Assembly: GCA_963082975.1 (NCBI GenBank)
Contig: OY720350.1
Span: 37,306,660-37,370,659 of the forward strand
Reading direction: 5' to 3'
Length of the DNA: 64,000 bases
Origin: Labia minor
Lineage: Eukaryota > Arthropoda > Insecta > Dermaptera > Spongiphoridae
Part shown: in pieces, positions 1 through 11,405 of the stretch
Numbering within the stretch: position 1 is the first letter of the stretch
How the letters are laid out: each line of letters begins with the position of its first letter
Translations under genes and position numbers: made by a program
Notes under the pieces: model-generated
What the model was told of the DNA's origin: nothing
The model's input: the letters and a program-made list of their open reading frames with translations, nothing else
Databases searched by the model: none

Positions 1-79
1 AATCATTGAATTTTCTCAATATTCCTACGCAGAAATATTTTTTATTTTAATATTTCGATGATTAATGTTAAAACTAAAA

Positions 80-283
80 CTATAACAGTGCCTCTCTAGC
101 TTTTACAGCGCCCCAGGTAATAGAATAAATTGCCGAACCTATATTGGTAAAATTTACTTTATTCATACCAAAATGCCGTCCTTGAGATTTACCGCCCGGA
201 CAAATGCCCGGTTTGCCGCCTTCTAGAGCGGGCACTGACAATAAAGATAATATTAAAGAAATATTTTTTAAAAATGTACACAT
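80..283 (-). CDS. Candidate small secreted peptide, 67 aa
   Basis: An ATG at 283 (reverse strand) opens a 67-codon frame ending in TAG at 80-82. Residues 1-19 form a plausible signal peptide: one Lys, then a Leu/Ile/Ser-rich core, with Val-Pro-Ala before a likely cleavage site after Ala19. The mature part starts Glu-Gly-Gly-Lys-Pro-Gly-Ile-Cys-Pro and has a single Cys (residue 28), so a disulfide-rich defensin or full WAP domain is unlikely although KPGICP resembles a WAP start. An AATAAA lies about 35 nt past the stop (41-46, reverse strand). Base composition is more balanced than the surrounding AT-rich DNA. No family is recognised. It could be a terminal exon of a larger gene or a chance frame. 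Confidence 0.42.
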   Translation of the reverse strand: MCTFLKNISLILSLLSVPALEGGKPGICPGGKSQGRHFGMNKVNFTNIGSAIYSITWGAVKAREALL

Positions 284-924
284 TTCACAAACCTTTTTTT
301 ATTACATTCCTTATTTGTTTCAATATTAAAAGTCATTCTTTTTAATTTTTTTTTTTAATTATTCTTTATTTGTTTTTTTTTCTTAATTGTCTAAATTGAT
401 AAACATCTCTTTACATTTTTGGAGTTTAATCAATTTATAAAACTAGTACAATCCCTCTTGTTAGCCAAACCAATGGAGAAGAAGTGATATTTTGTTCCCC
501 AACCCTTTTAGCAGATTGTAGCTATATCGAATAATATCCTGGATCGTGTTCTGTTTGTTTTGTCTTTTTTTTTCATTTTAGTCTCCATACTATAATATAA
601 TAACACCCTCGCACCAATCACTGTTTGCCTATTATTTATATATCATGAGATGATTGATGAAATTTATTTATGAAAAATATATTTGACAATCAAATTTCAG
701 TTTTTTTTTTAAAGAAGCGGTTTTTAAATAAAAAAATAGATAACATAAAATAAACAAAAATTAATTTGAGTGAATTGATTAGTGGAACGAAATTAATTTA
801 AGAAATTTTACGTTCTCCTGATTATATACATAAGAGCGCAGGTGAATATGTCCTTAATTTTTTGAATGAAACAGGTTTTTGGATAAGAAATTATTTTATT
901 TTTAAACGTAGTCTCATTTGAGCT
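284..924. other. AT-rich intergenic stretch
   Basis: Poly-T and poly-A rich sequence. No gene, transposon or clear repeat was seen. Confidence 0.5.
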
Positions 925-1300
925 CAATCCATGTTGTCTGTTTCTCCAATTTTTTTATGCCTTCCAAAAAATAATATTTGTCAAGGACATCACAATAAAT
1001 TTGTTTGTTTAGATTTTAGATGATTTCATCATCGGAGTCAAATCTCTTTCCGCCGAGCCATTTCTTCTGGATTAGAAACAAGAAATAGTTACACGTGGCT
1101 AAATCCGGAGAATAGGGCGGATGGGGGAGCAAATTGTATCCCAATTCATGGATTTTCATGGAAATTAACGTTTTTCCATTTTCTTCTAAAATCACGAGGT
1201 AGTCTGCTATTAATGGATGCCAAACAAAAACTAAAATGCCCAGCAGGTTTAAATTTCGATAGGAGTCAGCTGATAGTTGTCTGAAGACATGAGCAGTGTT
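925..1300 (-). pseudogene. Degraded mariner transposase, C-terminal catalytic part
   Basis: The reverse strand encodes a recognisable mariner segment with HELGYNLLPHPPYSPDLA followed by an FLF and a KKWLGGKRFDSDDEII block, the region around the third catalytic Asp. That Asp is lost: the usual APSD reads ATCN. Downstream residues resembling the C-terminal end (YFLEGIKKLE) follow only after stop codons. The N-terminal HTH region, the first two catalytic residues and the inverted terminal repeats are not recognisable. It is an old dead copy unrelated to the two fold-back mariners at 24.8 and 37.5 kb, which belong to a different mariner lineage. Confidence 0.75.
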
Positions 1301-1681
1301 GGCATTTCATTTAAGAGACAAAAAATTTAAAAAAAGTCACGAACCTATTGACCTGCCCTCATATATTTAAACATACATGTGTATGTTTAACCACCGATGT
1401 AAAATTAAACAAAATTACACTAAAAATAAATGCATTTTTAAAAATTGTATATTTTTTTAAATTATCTGAACAAAATAAAATACATTTTAATATACAAATC
1501 CGTTTGTAAAATGATATTTTAATTAAAAATTTTCTAGGAGATTATTATTGAGGGATTTTATTACAATAAGTATGTTTAAAATTACTTTAATCCTTTATTC
1601 TCTCCTATTGGCTGATTTGAAAAATATTAAATATAATAATACGATAATATATTTTTATAAATTTCCCGATTTAATAAATAA

Positions 1682-2650
1682 CTAGCTGCTCCGAGCGCCT
1701 TCGGCGCTCTTCACATCTAGACGGTGGCTCCGCCCCCTGTACCCCCGAGTGATACATAGCATTTGGTTGCAAGTCTGTATGTAAAAGGTTTTCATCCATT
1801 TTGTTTCAATCAGTATAAGTAGATAAGACATGTATTTGTTTTCTTGTAAAATATATTTTAATTTAATCGTTAAATTAATTATATATTATTATTGTATATG
1901 TTATATTTATCTAACTCTGTGTCTCTACAGTTTGCGAAAGTTCTTAGCCGCAGCATCCACTCGCATCTCTAAGCGTCCCTATCCTGGGCTAAAACCAAAT
2001 CCTACCCTGTCCCATCCCTCCCATGTCCCTTCCTTCATTGTCCACCCACCTTGGTCCTTGGTCTTCCACCGGATGTTTCCCAATCGGTTTCTCCCAATTT
2101 CTAGTTTCTCCAATTCCAACCACGTCCCCTTCCCATCCCAACCTTCTTGATTTTATAACCTTAACTATATCTGGACATTATTTCTCGTTATGCCATCTCC
2201 GCCATCCCCCTGTGACCCCATCTTCTTTTGGCCTATAAATGCTGCGAACAATATTAATCTCACAAATACTCTAAATCTACTCTCGTCTCCCAGAGTCATC
2301 GATAGGGTGGTCACCGTCCCGTTTTTAGGTGCTCTGTCCCGGTGTCCCCAAAAATGTCTTCGGGACACCTCACTGTCCCGTTTTTTCAATATTTAAGACA
2401 TTTCGTAATTTTTTCAATTTAGTTCTAAAAAAAAGGTATACCGTTTGTACAGGTTTGGTGTTTTCGAAATATGGTCTCCCTAGTCATTGATCAACATGAA
2501 AAATAATTGTTTTATATATTTTAATTTTGATCCTCTTTGATGAGATAAGCCCCTTTACTGCATAATAACAGGCGTTACTAAATTACAACGACGATTTAAA
2601 TTCTTCTCGAATATTATTATCCTTCGGGATTAGAGATCTTAAGTATTTAA
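1682..2650 (-). mobile_element. RTE-like non-LTR retrotransposon, 5'-truncated relic
   Basis: Read on the reverse strand this is the 3' part of an endonuclease-reverse transcriptase LINE. Around 2580-2645 it encodes FKYLRSLIPKDNNIREEFK (late RT domain). Around 2165-2330 it encodes SMTLGDESRFRVF, the conserved tail block seen intact in the copy at 44081. Frames are broken by indels. The 3' UTR runs to about 1690 and ends in two GC-rich stem-loops, the last being GAGCGCC-TTC-GGCGCTC at 1690-1706, then GCAGCTAGT. The same 3' end recurs at 15416, 17341 and 20053, all on the reverse strand. Confidence 0.75.
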
Positions 2651-4200
2651 ATATTTATACTTTTTCAAATTCTACATTTTGTATGTTAATTGTATGTAAG
2701 TCGTATCGGTATCATAATTCTTGAATTTTTTTGTTTAATTACATTTCGGTTGATTTTTCCCCAATTTCTCTAATCATATGTCTCCTCTTCCAGTCCAATT
2801 CATTTACCTATCAATGTTGCATAAGGCATTTAAATTTCTTAATTTGGCTAGAACACTCCATTTTTTAAAATTTTAAATAGAGGGAGGGAGAGAGAGAGGT
2901 TCTAATTATATATATATATATCTGTTTCTATGACAGCAAAAAAGTAAACAAATTACATTCATACAAACTCTCCTTTATATATATTTCTGGGAAATGGAAC
3001 ACCCGCAGCTCAGCTCAGGAGTTACCTAAGATTCTAATTTCTTTTTTATTTTTCATTATTTGAGGTACCCTTCACCTCAGAAAAATTTGGTTACCTTACT
3101 CCTTGTAGTTTAGGCTCTGGAGTTTTTTTGCGTACAGACGGACACTATCGTATTAAATATATAGATAGGTACTATTAAGGAATTTATTGGAAATTTTTTT
3201 ATTTGATTTTATTTGTTGATCATTGAATATTTTAGATTACTCGAATTTAAAAGAATATTTTATAAAAAATACTATAATTTGTTATTTGAAGAAACCACAT
3301 TAACATATATAATATAGATATAGACTACCTATTTAACCATTTTATTTATAATTTAAATATTTAAGAGTTGAAATAATTTAATTTATTATCTAGATTAAAT
3401 TAAAACTAAAATAAATTTAAAAATATAAAACTCAATTCTTTCTACATCTCACAAAGTTAATTTTTAGGGTAAATCTTATTTCTTCTAATCCATTACAAAT
3501 TTCCAGTATATGTTGATTTCAATTGAAATGATTGTTCATGTTCTCCTTCAGGCACTGAGAGAATTTGTTATACTTGTTCATGGAATAAACGAGACAAGCA
3601 TGCAAAGATTTATTTTAAGATGTCCCACAAACATAAATATATATATATATATATATATAAACTGTTTACAACAAAATTTTTTAAAGTGCTTAAATAAAAA
3701 TCCATTAATAATTCATATTTAGTAAATTCATTCTTCTTAATAATTCACAATGAATCTCATTAATAATTCATAAAGCTCTTATTAACAATTATTAATTAAT
3801 ACACAAATACCTATCACTTAATTTTAAATTTTTCCAAATATTACATTCAATATTGGAAATCAATTTTTTGACGTCACAATTACTTATAATGATTTTTATT
3901 ATAAATTCCAAGTAGTAACAAAAAGTTAAATTAAACATGATCTTAATAGATTATTAAAATTTTGATTTACTTGTAAGGTTTTGTTATATTAATGTGTCGT
4001 CATATGCAGGTGGCTATTGAACGCTATTATTTATTGAGTGGAGCCAAACCAGTCAAGAGAGAGAACATTGATGGTTTCGACACAATCAATATTAGATAGA
4101 GACAGATAATTAGAAATCTCTACACAATCGATCAATCCATCTTAAGACATTATATTTTTATTCTTCTTATTATTAATCGAAAAAATATTTCACTTTATAT
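2651..4200. other. AT-rich intergenic stretch with microsatellites
   Basis: Contains GA and TA runs near 2880-2922 and a TA run near 3635-3660. A short segment at 3095-3172 (GCGTACAGACGGACAC and flanks) resembles ends of dispersed rolling-circle-type insect repeats, by recollection only. No gene is supported. Confidence 0.4.
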
Positions 4201-4474
4201 GGGTAAACGTACCAGTAGTTGACCACCGTACCAGTAATTGACCATTTAATAGATTTCTTTATCAAAATAAGCCTTTTAATTTCTCTGTTTCATTGTTAAG
4301 CAATCCGGAAGAGGCTATTTTTGATATTCATCTATATCTCGTGCCTACTTTGAAATTAAAAAGCTTATTTTGATAAAAAAAAATCTATCAAAAGGACAAT
4401 TACTGGTACAGTGGTCAACTACTGGTACAACAGTCAACTACAAGTACAGTGGTCAACTACTGGTACGTTTACCC
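4201..4474. mobile_element. Palindromic MITE, family GGGTAAACGTACCAG
   Basis: 274 bp with inverted arms of roughly 80-110 bp. It starts GGGTAAACGTACCAGTAG and ends in the inverse, ...TACGTTTACCC. The subterminal motif TACCAGTAGTTGACCAC is iterated two to four times per arm and could be a transposase-binding array. Flanks are TATAT on each side, so the target duplication may be TA or TATAT. The right arm carries one extra motif unit. The same ends occur at 51326 and 54423. The superfamily is not recognised. Confidence 0.65.
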
Positions 4475-5580
4475 TATATATTGATTTTAAGATAAATATA
4501 ATCTCTAAATACTATTTATTCACCCAATTTGTGGAACTAGACATTTTCTTCTTACAGAGATGAGTGAATAGTGCACACAAAAAATAAAGTAAAAACAAAT
4601 GCATAAAGAGAAAATATATTTTATATTTTTATTGTAATTAAATTTTTCTAGTTTCAATACTTTTGAGAAAAAAACTGAAAATAATTATTCCAATCCACAA
4701 AATTTAGATTGTTTCAATTAAGTTTTTTGGATAATATGTAAATAATGTAGTATTAATTTATCAAAGGTTGACTAAATAATTATTTACAATCTTAGACAGT
4801 TTACTTGGCCCTTCTAAAACAGGGTATTTGTATTACTGTTTATTCAATAATCCGGTCTTGTAAACTCCCGAAAATAAATAATTGTTTAAGACAAATGTTG
4901 TTGAGGGAGTTTTAAATATAATTATCAATATCATAAACTTTATATTTATTAACCAATTATGTTAATCGGTATCTATGTCTGCTTCTTTCTCCGATGATCA
5001 GTATGTAAATAGCAATCTTGAAATATTGAAAAAATAAAAATTATATTTTAGTTATTATTATTATAATTATATTATTATATTAATTTCAATATCAATTCAA
5101 TTTTAAATTTTAATTTAATTTTCATAAAAATGATATTTACTTGGATATGAATGTTTAATTTATTTTAAGTAAGTAAAATTCATTTCTATAATTATTTATA
5201 ATAATATAATATATAAATATAACCTTTAACATAAACATAGTAACATATTTATATTTTTTTCCTTTTTTCTATTTTTTATTCATTATGTTTCTTATATTCA
5301 GTGTTTAGTGTTTTTAATTTGCTTATTTTTACTTTCAAATTTAAAATTTCTAACCAAAATAACTCCTCCAGAAAATATTTCTTATTTAACTTAAAACTCA
5401 TATTTTTCACCCATATACAAATGCTATTTGTAAAATTTTATATCACCTTATTAATAGAGGGAAATTTTGTTTTTTCTTATAAAGTAGGAGTAATTTATAT
5501 TCACTTGTGTGTTGTTTTTGGATTAGGTGCATAATATTTAAATATAATAAAATCTTTCTTTCCAAAAAATTAATCTTTTT
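4475..5580. other. AT-rich intergenic stretch
   Basis: Very AT-rich. A 77-codon frame at 5301-5534 is rich in Phe, Leu and Asn as expected from composition alone. No gene is supported. Confidence 0.45.
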
Positions 5581-6096
5581 ACTATCTCTCTGAATCATTT
5601 TCACTAAGGTTGAGAAAAATGTCTGTGTGTGTGTATGTAACCAAGATTACGCAAAAACGGTTTGAGCTAAAATAATGAAATTTGGTACATGAGCATTATT
5701 CAAAATTCGTAGTTTTCTATCAACTTTTGAGAAATGTAGCTCAACCGGAAGAGGGTCATTACCTACAACGTTTTGATTTTTTTTCCTCTAAAGTGATCGT
5801 AAAAATAAAGATATATGTTTGATAATTTTTCATATGATTAATAATTGTATAAAACTTCTATATATAGAATTTCAGCTTGATTGATTCGCTGAAATTACCA
5901 GAATAAATTTTTTATCACTGCAAATCTCACGCGCCAACACGTGACGTGGTGCCATCAACAAAAAGCCAAACATGCGCTGGTTTAATATTTATTATTTATA
6001 ATTTATAATTAATTAAATTTAATTTAAATATAATATATTATGTTATTTAATCCAATTCAAATTGCGAGATAGTCGAGTGGAGACACTCCAGCTAAT
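5581..6096 (+). mobile_element. HINE-1 copy (non-autonomous Helentron-like)
   Basis: Begins ACTATCTC after a T run, with a deletion just inside the 5' end. It continues through the GAGAAAAATGTCTGTGTG microsatellite, the module with GGTTTGAGCTA, AATTTGGTAC and CAACCGGAAGAGGG, and ends in the 3' subterminal repeat GCGAGATAGT, the hairpin GAGTGGAGACACTC and CAGCTAATTT. The 5' ACTATCTCG and 3' CGAGATAGT are inverse of each other. It carries no coding capacity. Confidence 0.8.
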
Positions 6097-7032
6097 TTAA
6101 AGATATCGTAATTTTTTATAATTTTAGTATCACATTTAATAATAACCAATTTCAAGTTTTAATAAGACGGATTATGCAAAAGACCAATGAATTCTAAGAT
6201 AATCATTTTGACAGCAAAGAAATGGTAGAATGAATTTGAGTGACATGAAATTCACGATGTCAGATTTATTAAACAATTCCTAACAAAACCTATCACGAAA
6301 TAAGATAATTTAAATATGATATCAGTTGTTTTAAAGTTTAAAATTACTTATCTATGAAATTAATAGATTTAAACGTAGACACTAGTTGAAACATTTTAAT
6401 ATGTTATATAAAACTAATAATAAACTAAAAAATATAAATCATAATAAAAATGTTTGTTTTTTTCATATTAAATATTCGGTGACGTTTCAAGTTGGTTGAT
6501 ATATTTGCTTATTTAGCATTTCGGTTATCACACCATCATCAGTTGCTTTCTTCTTTTCAGTTATCATCCCATATCTCTATTTAATAATTCAAACAAAATT
6601 CAGTCTTTTATTCTTTGAATTTTCATTATATAAGAAGAGAAAAATAGATTAAATTTATTTGCATAACGAATTTAAATTAAATTAATTTAAAATAAATCTC
6701 TTCTTTTGATGTTTATTTCAAATGATATTATAATTTCTTTCTTTTTATAAAAAAAAAAAAAAAAAAAAATTAAAAATTAAATAAATTCTATTTAAATATA
6801 ATTTAGTCCTATCAAGAATCCTCTAATGGAATAATGTTTACGTGAAATATATTTTGCCGGTGGTGATATTTTTTTAAAATAATAATAATTAGAATTAAAA
6901 CCACTCAACTGGTAGATTTCAGAGAAAAAAAAGGTTATTTGATAAAATTAATCGTTTATGAATGTTGATTACCTATATTTATGATAAAAGATATTGATAG
7001 ATATAGATGGTATGTTATCGGATGTTTGTATG
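6097..7032. other. AT-rich intergenic stretch
   Basis: Contains a 20-plus A run near 6750. No gene or transposon was recognised. Confidence 0.45.
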
Positions 7033-7217
7033 TCACAGGGCGTTGGCTACGAGGGCGTCGGTTGAGGACAGGGGTTGGTTGCCTGCTGTCCCGGGGAGGA
7101 GGCCACCATGCGGTCCGCCCTGCTGCCTGCTTACCATCGCGGTTGTGGCCGAGTACACGCCAGACATGCAGCCATCGCAGCCGCAGCATATACTCTGGCA
7201 AGTGGCACAAACATTTC
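7033..7217. other. GC-rich exon-like island, strand unresolved
   Basis: About 185 bp at roughly 60% G+C inside very AT-rich DNA. On the forward strand a CAG acceptor-like site precedes 7038, followed by an open frame of about 80 codons to 7291. On the reverse strand an open frame runs through the whole island; it contains a cysteine-rich block (CATCQSICCGCDGC), an acceptor-like AG at 7218-7219 and a good donor GTAAGC at 7134-7129, framing an 83-nt candidate exon. No family is recognised. It could be a captured exon, a host exon, or a repeat fragment. Confidence 0.3.
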
Positions 7218-7343
7218 CTAAATCACATAAAGTTAACATAGAAGAAATAATCCAATTTAATCAAAAGATGGACTATAGAACAAAAAAATAATCTTAATCA
7301 TCTAAAGATATATTTTTTTAATATTTTAATTTAATTTTTTTAC

Positions 7344-7862
7344 CTGCCAACGATAGGAATGGAAGTTATTGTTTTCACACCAAATTTCAGATGTGTAGAT
7401 TTTTACATATCTCCACGAATAATACATTTTGTTAACAGAAAAAAGTATTTTTAGCATGATATCTCCCCGTCCGTCCATCTGTCCATTGTGTGTCCGTTTA
7501 GACGCGTAGAGCCTGAAAGGCTCAATGGATTTTAATAAAATTTGGTATACATATTTTGTTAATGCATCAGGAGCATGAATTCATTAACTTTTGGTGTTTA
7601 TCCGGAAACTGAAAGTGGTAGTTTACAAACTATTAATTTTATATTCATTGTCGGAAATATTTCACTTAAAATATAGTAGTAATTAAGAATTGAGTAATTA
7701 AACTAAAAATAAAAACCAAGATAATATAATTTAGTCATTTTAATTCAAGTTTTTAAAATATTTTTTTTGGATACTTTACTTATATAGAGTACAATATATA
7801 TAATGTTTGAAAATTATTTTATTTCAATTCGTCGTCGGTTCTGTACCTGACCACAGCTCTTT
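7344..7862 (+). mobile_element. Old, divergent HINE-2 copy
   Basis: Matches the HINE-2 order: an ACGATAGGAATGG-like start, TATTGTTTTCACACCAAATTTC, an imperfect GTCC microsatellite at about 7468-7497, then a module resembling GAACGGCTCAACGGATTTTG, then CCGGAAACTGAAAGTGGTAG. The 3' end is degenerate near 7829-7862 (CGTCGTCGGTTCTGTACC and a decayed hairpin). It is much more diverged than the copies at 28-29, 50, 51-52 and 63 kb, so the family has been active over a long time. Confidence 0.65.
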
Positions 7863-9329
7863 TTTTGTGATAAGTTATAAACCTGAAGGTTTATAGAAAC
7901 TTGCAATATAACATATATTTGTATAAAATTAAATTAATAAATAAATGATCAAATGTAAATTTTTTTTAATTTTGAATCTTATAATTATATGTAGAATTTA
8001 ATCATTTATCAAAATATAAAAAAATCTTCTAATTATTAACAATTTTTTAAATATTTACTTTATATGCATTGTTTACTTTGAAAAAAGTATTTTGACAACT
8101 TTTATTGAACTTAATTCTAATGAGCTGTTATGGGATGCATCATTAAATCCATATTTGATATAAATTATTTTCTTTAATACTAATTTGTGGTGGTCTGTCT
8201 GTCATTTGTCTAAATGTAATAATATTGAAATATTGACATTAAAATATTACATTTTATTTATTATTATTATAATATTAATCTATAATTTCATTTTAATTTT
8301 CACAAAAGTGGTCTTAATTACTTTTTAGTAGTAAGTAAAATTTCCCTCGATAATTATAACATAAAAAACCTATCAAAGTTTGTTTATTTTCTAGTTATAA
8401 TTTAATTCAGAAAATTCTACAAAAAAAAAAAAAATTACACAAATGAATTAAATTAAAATTAATTTTAATTAATATAAAAAAGTGAATTTTTATTTTTTAA
8501 CAAAAACAATTTGTTTTATTTATTTTTCAATTATTTTTTTTTTTAAATGATAGAAAAATAAATCACTATTTAAGGTGTACATTAATTCCATTAAAAATCA
8601 ACGTACTGTTTTCATTCCGGATATTATGTTTTTTTTACTTCCAGACTTAGTATATATGACTTTCTAAAAATAAATAATAAAAAATAATTCTAAAATCTAA
8701 ATAATCCAGATGTAATAAAGTTGTGGACCAACGAGCAGCAGGGATATAATCTTTTTATAATGATAAACAATATTTCACATTTTTTTTTATATTATTTTTT
8801 TATTCACCCCTGTTTTACATCTTTTTTCATCTGAGCATAGTATTTATCATGTGTCTGACTTTACTGTATATATATATATATACCATATATATATATATAT
8901 AGATAGAAACAGTAAGTTATATATGTACAAAATTTCGTTTATAAATCCCCTATATTGTCCAATATGAATGACACTCTCGGAAATAAATAATTTAATCATG
9001 TTTTTTTTCATTTTTTCTATTTATCATTAATTCATATACATACTTGTAAAAAAGTAATAGAATAGTTGGTACTTAATATACTTTTTAAATTAAATTTATT
9101 AATATAACATCAGATTTCTTAACTCATTTCTTTTGCCTTTTACCATTGAGTTTTTAATGGCATCATTTCAATTCCAAAAAAAAAAAAATCGGAAGTGTCC
9201 TCTCCTAGACTTTCCCGCATATAAATAGGTAATTAGGTTATTATTATTATGTTTTAACAACAATATAAAAATAAACAAACTAATTAATTTAAATTATAAA
9301 GTAAAATGGTTTAACACTATTATATATAT
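7863..9329. other. AT-rich intergenic stretch
   Basis: Poly-A, poly-T and TA runs (a TA tract at about 8868-8902). No gene was recognised. Confidence 0.45.
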
Positions 9330-9797
9330 TTATAATTGACACCTAACGCTACTTGTATAGGTAAAATGTCACTTCCGGTAGTCAGATCATGATGAAATTT
9401 GGTATCTGAATTTTTTTCATATTTTTAAATCTATATACAAAATAGGAAGCAAATATCTCGAAGCAAACTGGTACTTTACTTGAAAGGTAAACGCAACCAG
9501 TGAAGGTAAAGTACCACTTCCGGTTAACCGATTTTGACGAAATTTTGATAGAAATCTACAAACTGTGAATAATATCGGTGTACCAAATTTCGAAGTCCTA
9601 GCTTGATTAGTTTTTGAGTAAATTTGCTCACAGACATTACATACACACATACATACACACACACAGACATAATTCGAAAAATGGTATTTTCCGACTCAGG
9701 GAGGTCTAAAACGTCAAGATCTATCGAAATCTCGAAGTCAAAATTTTTGACGATTCCAATACTTCCCTTATACGAAGTATGCGTTAAAGTAAAAAAT
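9330..9797 (-). mobile_element. HINE-like element with (CA)n, third family
   Basis: On the reverse strand it starts near CTTCGTATAAGGGAAGTATT (9763-9782), then has a stretch like TTTCGA...GAGATTTCGAT, a GT microsatellite (9635-9665 region) and two copies of a module containing ATTTGGTA and ACCGGAAGTG (around 9375 and 9515). The order matches HINE-1 but the ends differ, so it is a sister family. The 3' end is not clear. Short frames here are by-products of the repeat. Confidence 0.6.
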
Positions 9798-10752
9798 GAA
9801 AATATTGAGTATATCGTACCAATAATTGTTTAAATAAAACACATCTACATTTTTATTTCGTTGCCATTTATTATATCACCCTTCCTCCCTAAAATAAGTT
9901 TTTATTTAATTTCATCCTCATATAATTTTATAAAGTAAAATAAAATAATATATGTATATATTATTTTAATTATCATTATTATATTATTTAGGAAATAAAT
10001 TTTCATATTTGATATTAAATTTAAACACACTATATTTACATATATTTCAATATTTGTATAAATTTTGATTAAATCCTTAATTTGATTAATAATACTACTA
10101 TTTTCAAATTATCTTTGATTGACTTGTTAATATTAAATATTCTTTTTTTTTAAATTTAAATATAAGTAAATAGAAATTTATTTCTGAGTTAAGTTGAATG
10201 TATTTGTTTGTGTGTCCCTGTGTGTGTATGAGAGAAAGAGAGAGAGAGAAAGTGAGATATGGGATGGAGTGAGGGGCTATTTCATCCTGAATTCATTTTC
10301 GCTTGCCTCTTAAACATCTTGATGTCTCATTCATGAATAAAATGAATAGATAATTTATATATGAAAATATTTTTTATCTAGATTGAGAAAATAATAAGCG
10401 AGTATTATTACAGCTAAAATGAGATTACATATTCTCCTGTAATAAAAATATATAAGTAGGTATTGTAAAATATTTACATTATTTTCTTATGTAGGTTTTT
10501 TTATTTATACATTTAAAAAATAATATCTACTAGAATTGTGATGCTGTATTTTTGTTCCAACTAAATCAAAATTTATAAATTATATATTTGTCCTAAGTAT
10601 CTAAATAAAGTTCAAATAAATTGAATCATACTTGTTTTTGATATAAACATTATTGTTTGAAATTTAAATTTACATTTATTTCTTCTATTAAAAATTCTCT
10701 TTTCTGGATAAGGTTAGATTATGTTAATGAATATTTTTTTATTATCATAAAT
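9798..10752. other. AT-rich intergenic stretch
   Basis: Has a GT/GA microsatellite at about 10207-10255. No gene was recognised. Confidence 0.45.
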
Positions 10753-10990
10753 AATTAATATCTTATCTTATTATACTAGCAAAAATTGTATATATATATA
10801 TAGATTTGTATATTTTTGAGATATCAAACCACTCTAAGGATTTTTTTGAAATTTACACTATAGATAATATTTATAAAAATAAATCGATCTGTATTGGTTT
10901 TAACCTAGAGAAAAATAATCTTCATTAGTTTTTTCTTAATTTAAATTTATATGACGTCACAAATAAAAAAAAATCACTAAAAAATCTAAA
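10753..10990 (+). repeat. Dispersed repeat ending TTATCTTATTATACTAGC
   Basis: Starts ATCTTATCTTATTATACTAGC-like, then a TA tract, then CCACTCTAAGG. It ends with a module (ATTGGTTTTAACCTAGAG to TATATGACGTCAC) also found inside HINE-2 copies. Inverse copies lie at 21085-21306 and 43045-43275. It is non-coding and the class is unknown. Confidence 0.55.
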
Positions 10991-11284
10991 ATTTATTTGA
11001 CTTGCAAACATTGTAAATTTATTTATCCATTTAAAAACCAATTTTAAAAACAATTTTTTTAGTCTGTATTGTCGTTTAATTTTTTTTTAATTCTTGTAAA
11101 TTCTTATTAGTTAATTTTATGGTTTTTTTTTTATCTATTTTCGTGTTTATTTTATTTTTAAATTACTAATCTATGGTGTATTTATTCATTGTTCTCTTAT
11201 TAATTAATTTTTAGATAGTTTTATAATTTTTAATATTTATTCGCTAATATATATTATGTAAATATTATTAATATTATTTATTAT

Positions 11285-11405
11285 TATTGAGGACTCCAAG
11301 TTCGATTCATTTTAATCAGATTGATGCAATGATGTAACATTTAAAAATTGTAATAAATAATTAAAGAATTGTATATCAACGAGCGACAGCTCGGTGTTCC
11401 AGGTA
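11285..11405 (-). repeat. Copy of the CCGAGC-hairpin dispersed repeat
   Basis: Inverse copy of the family clustered at 18.8-19.3 and 41.7-42.3 kb: GAGGACTCCAAGTTCGATTC at one end and CGAGCGACAGCTCGGTGTTCC at the other. Confidence 0.55.

Noticed and set aside
1830..2396. Forward frames of 68-106 codons rich in Pro and Ser
   Set aside because: They are antisense to the LINE relic; the reverse reading gives the conserved RT-tail block.
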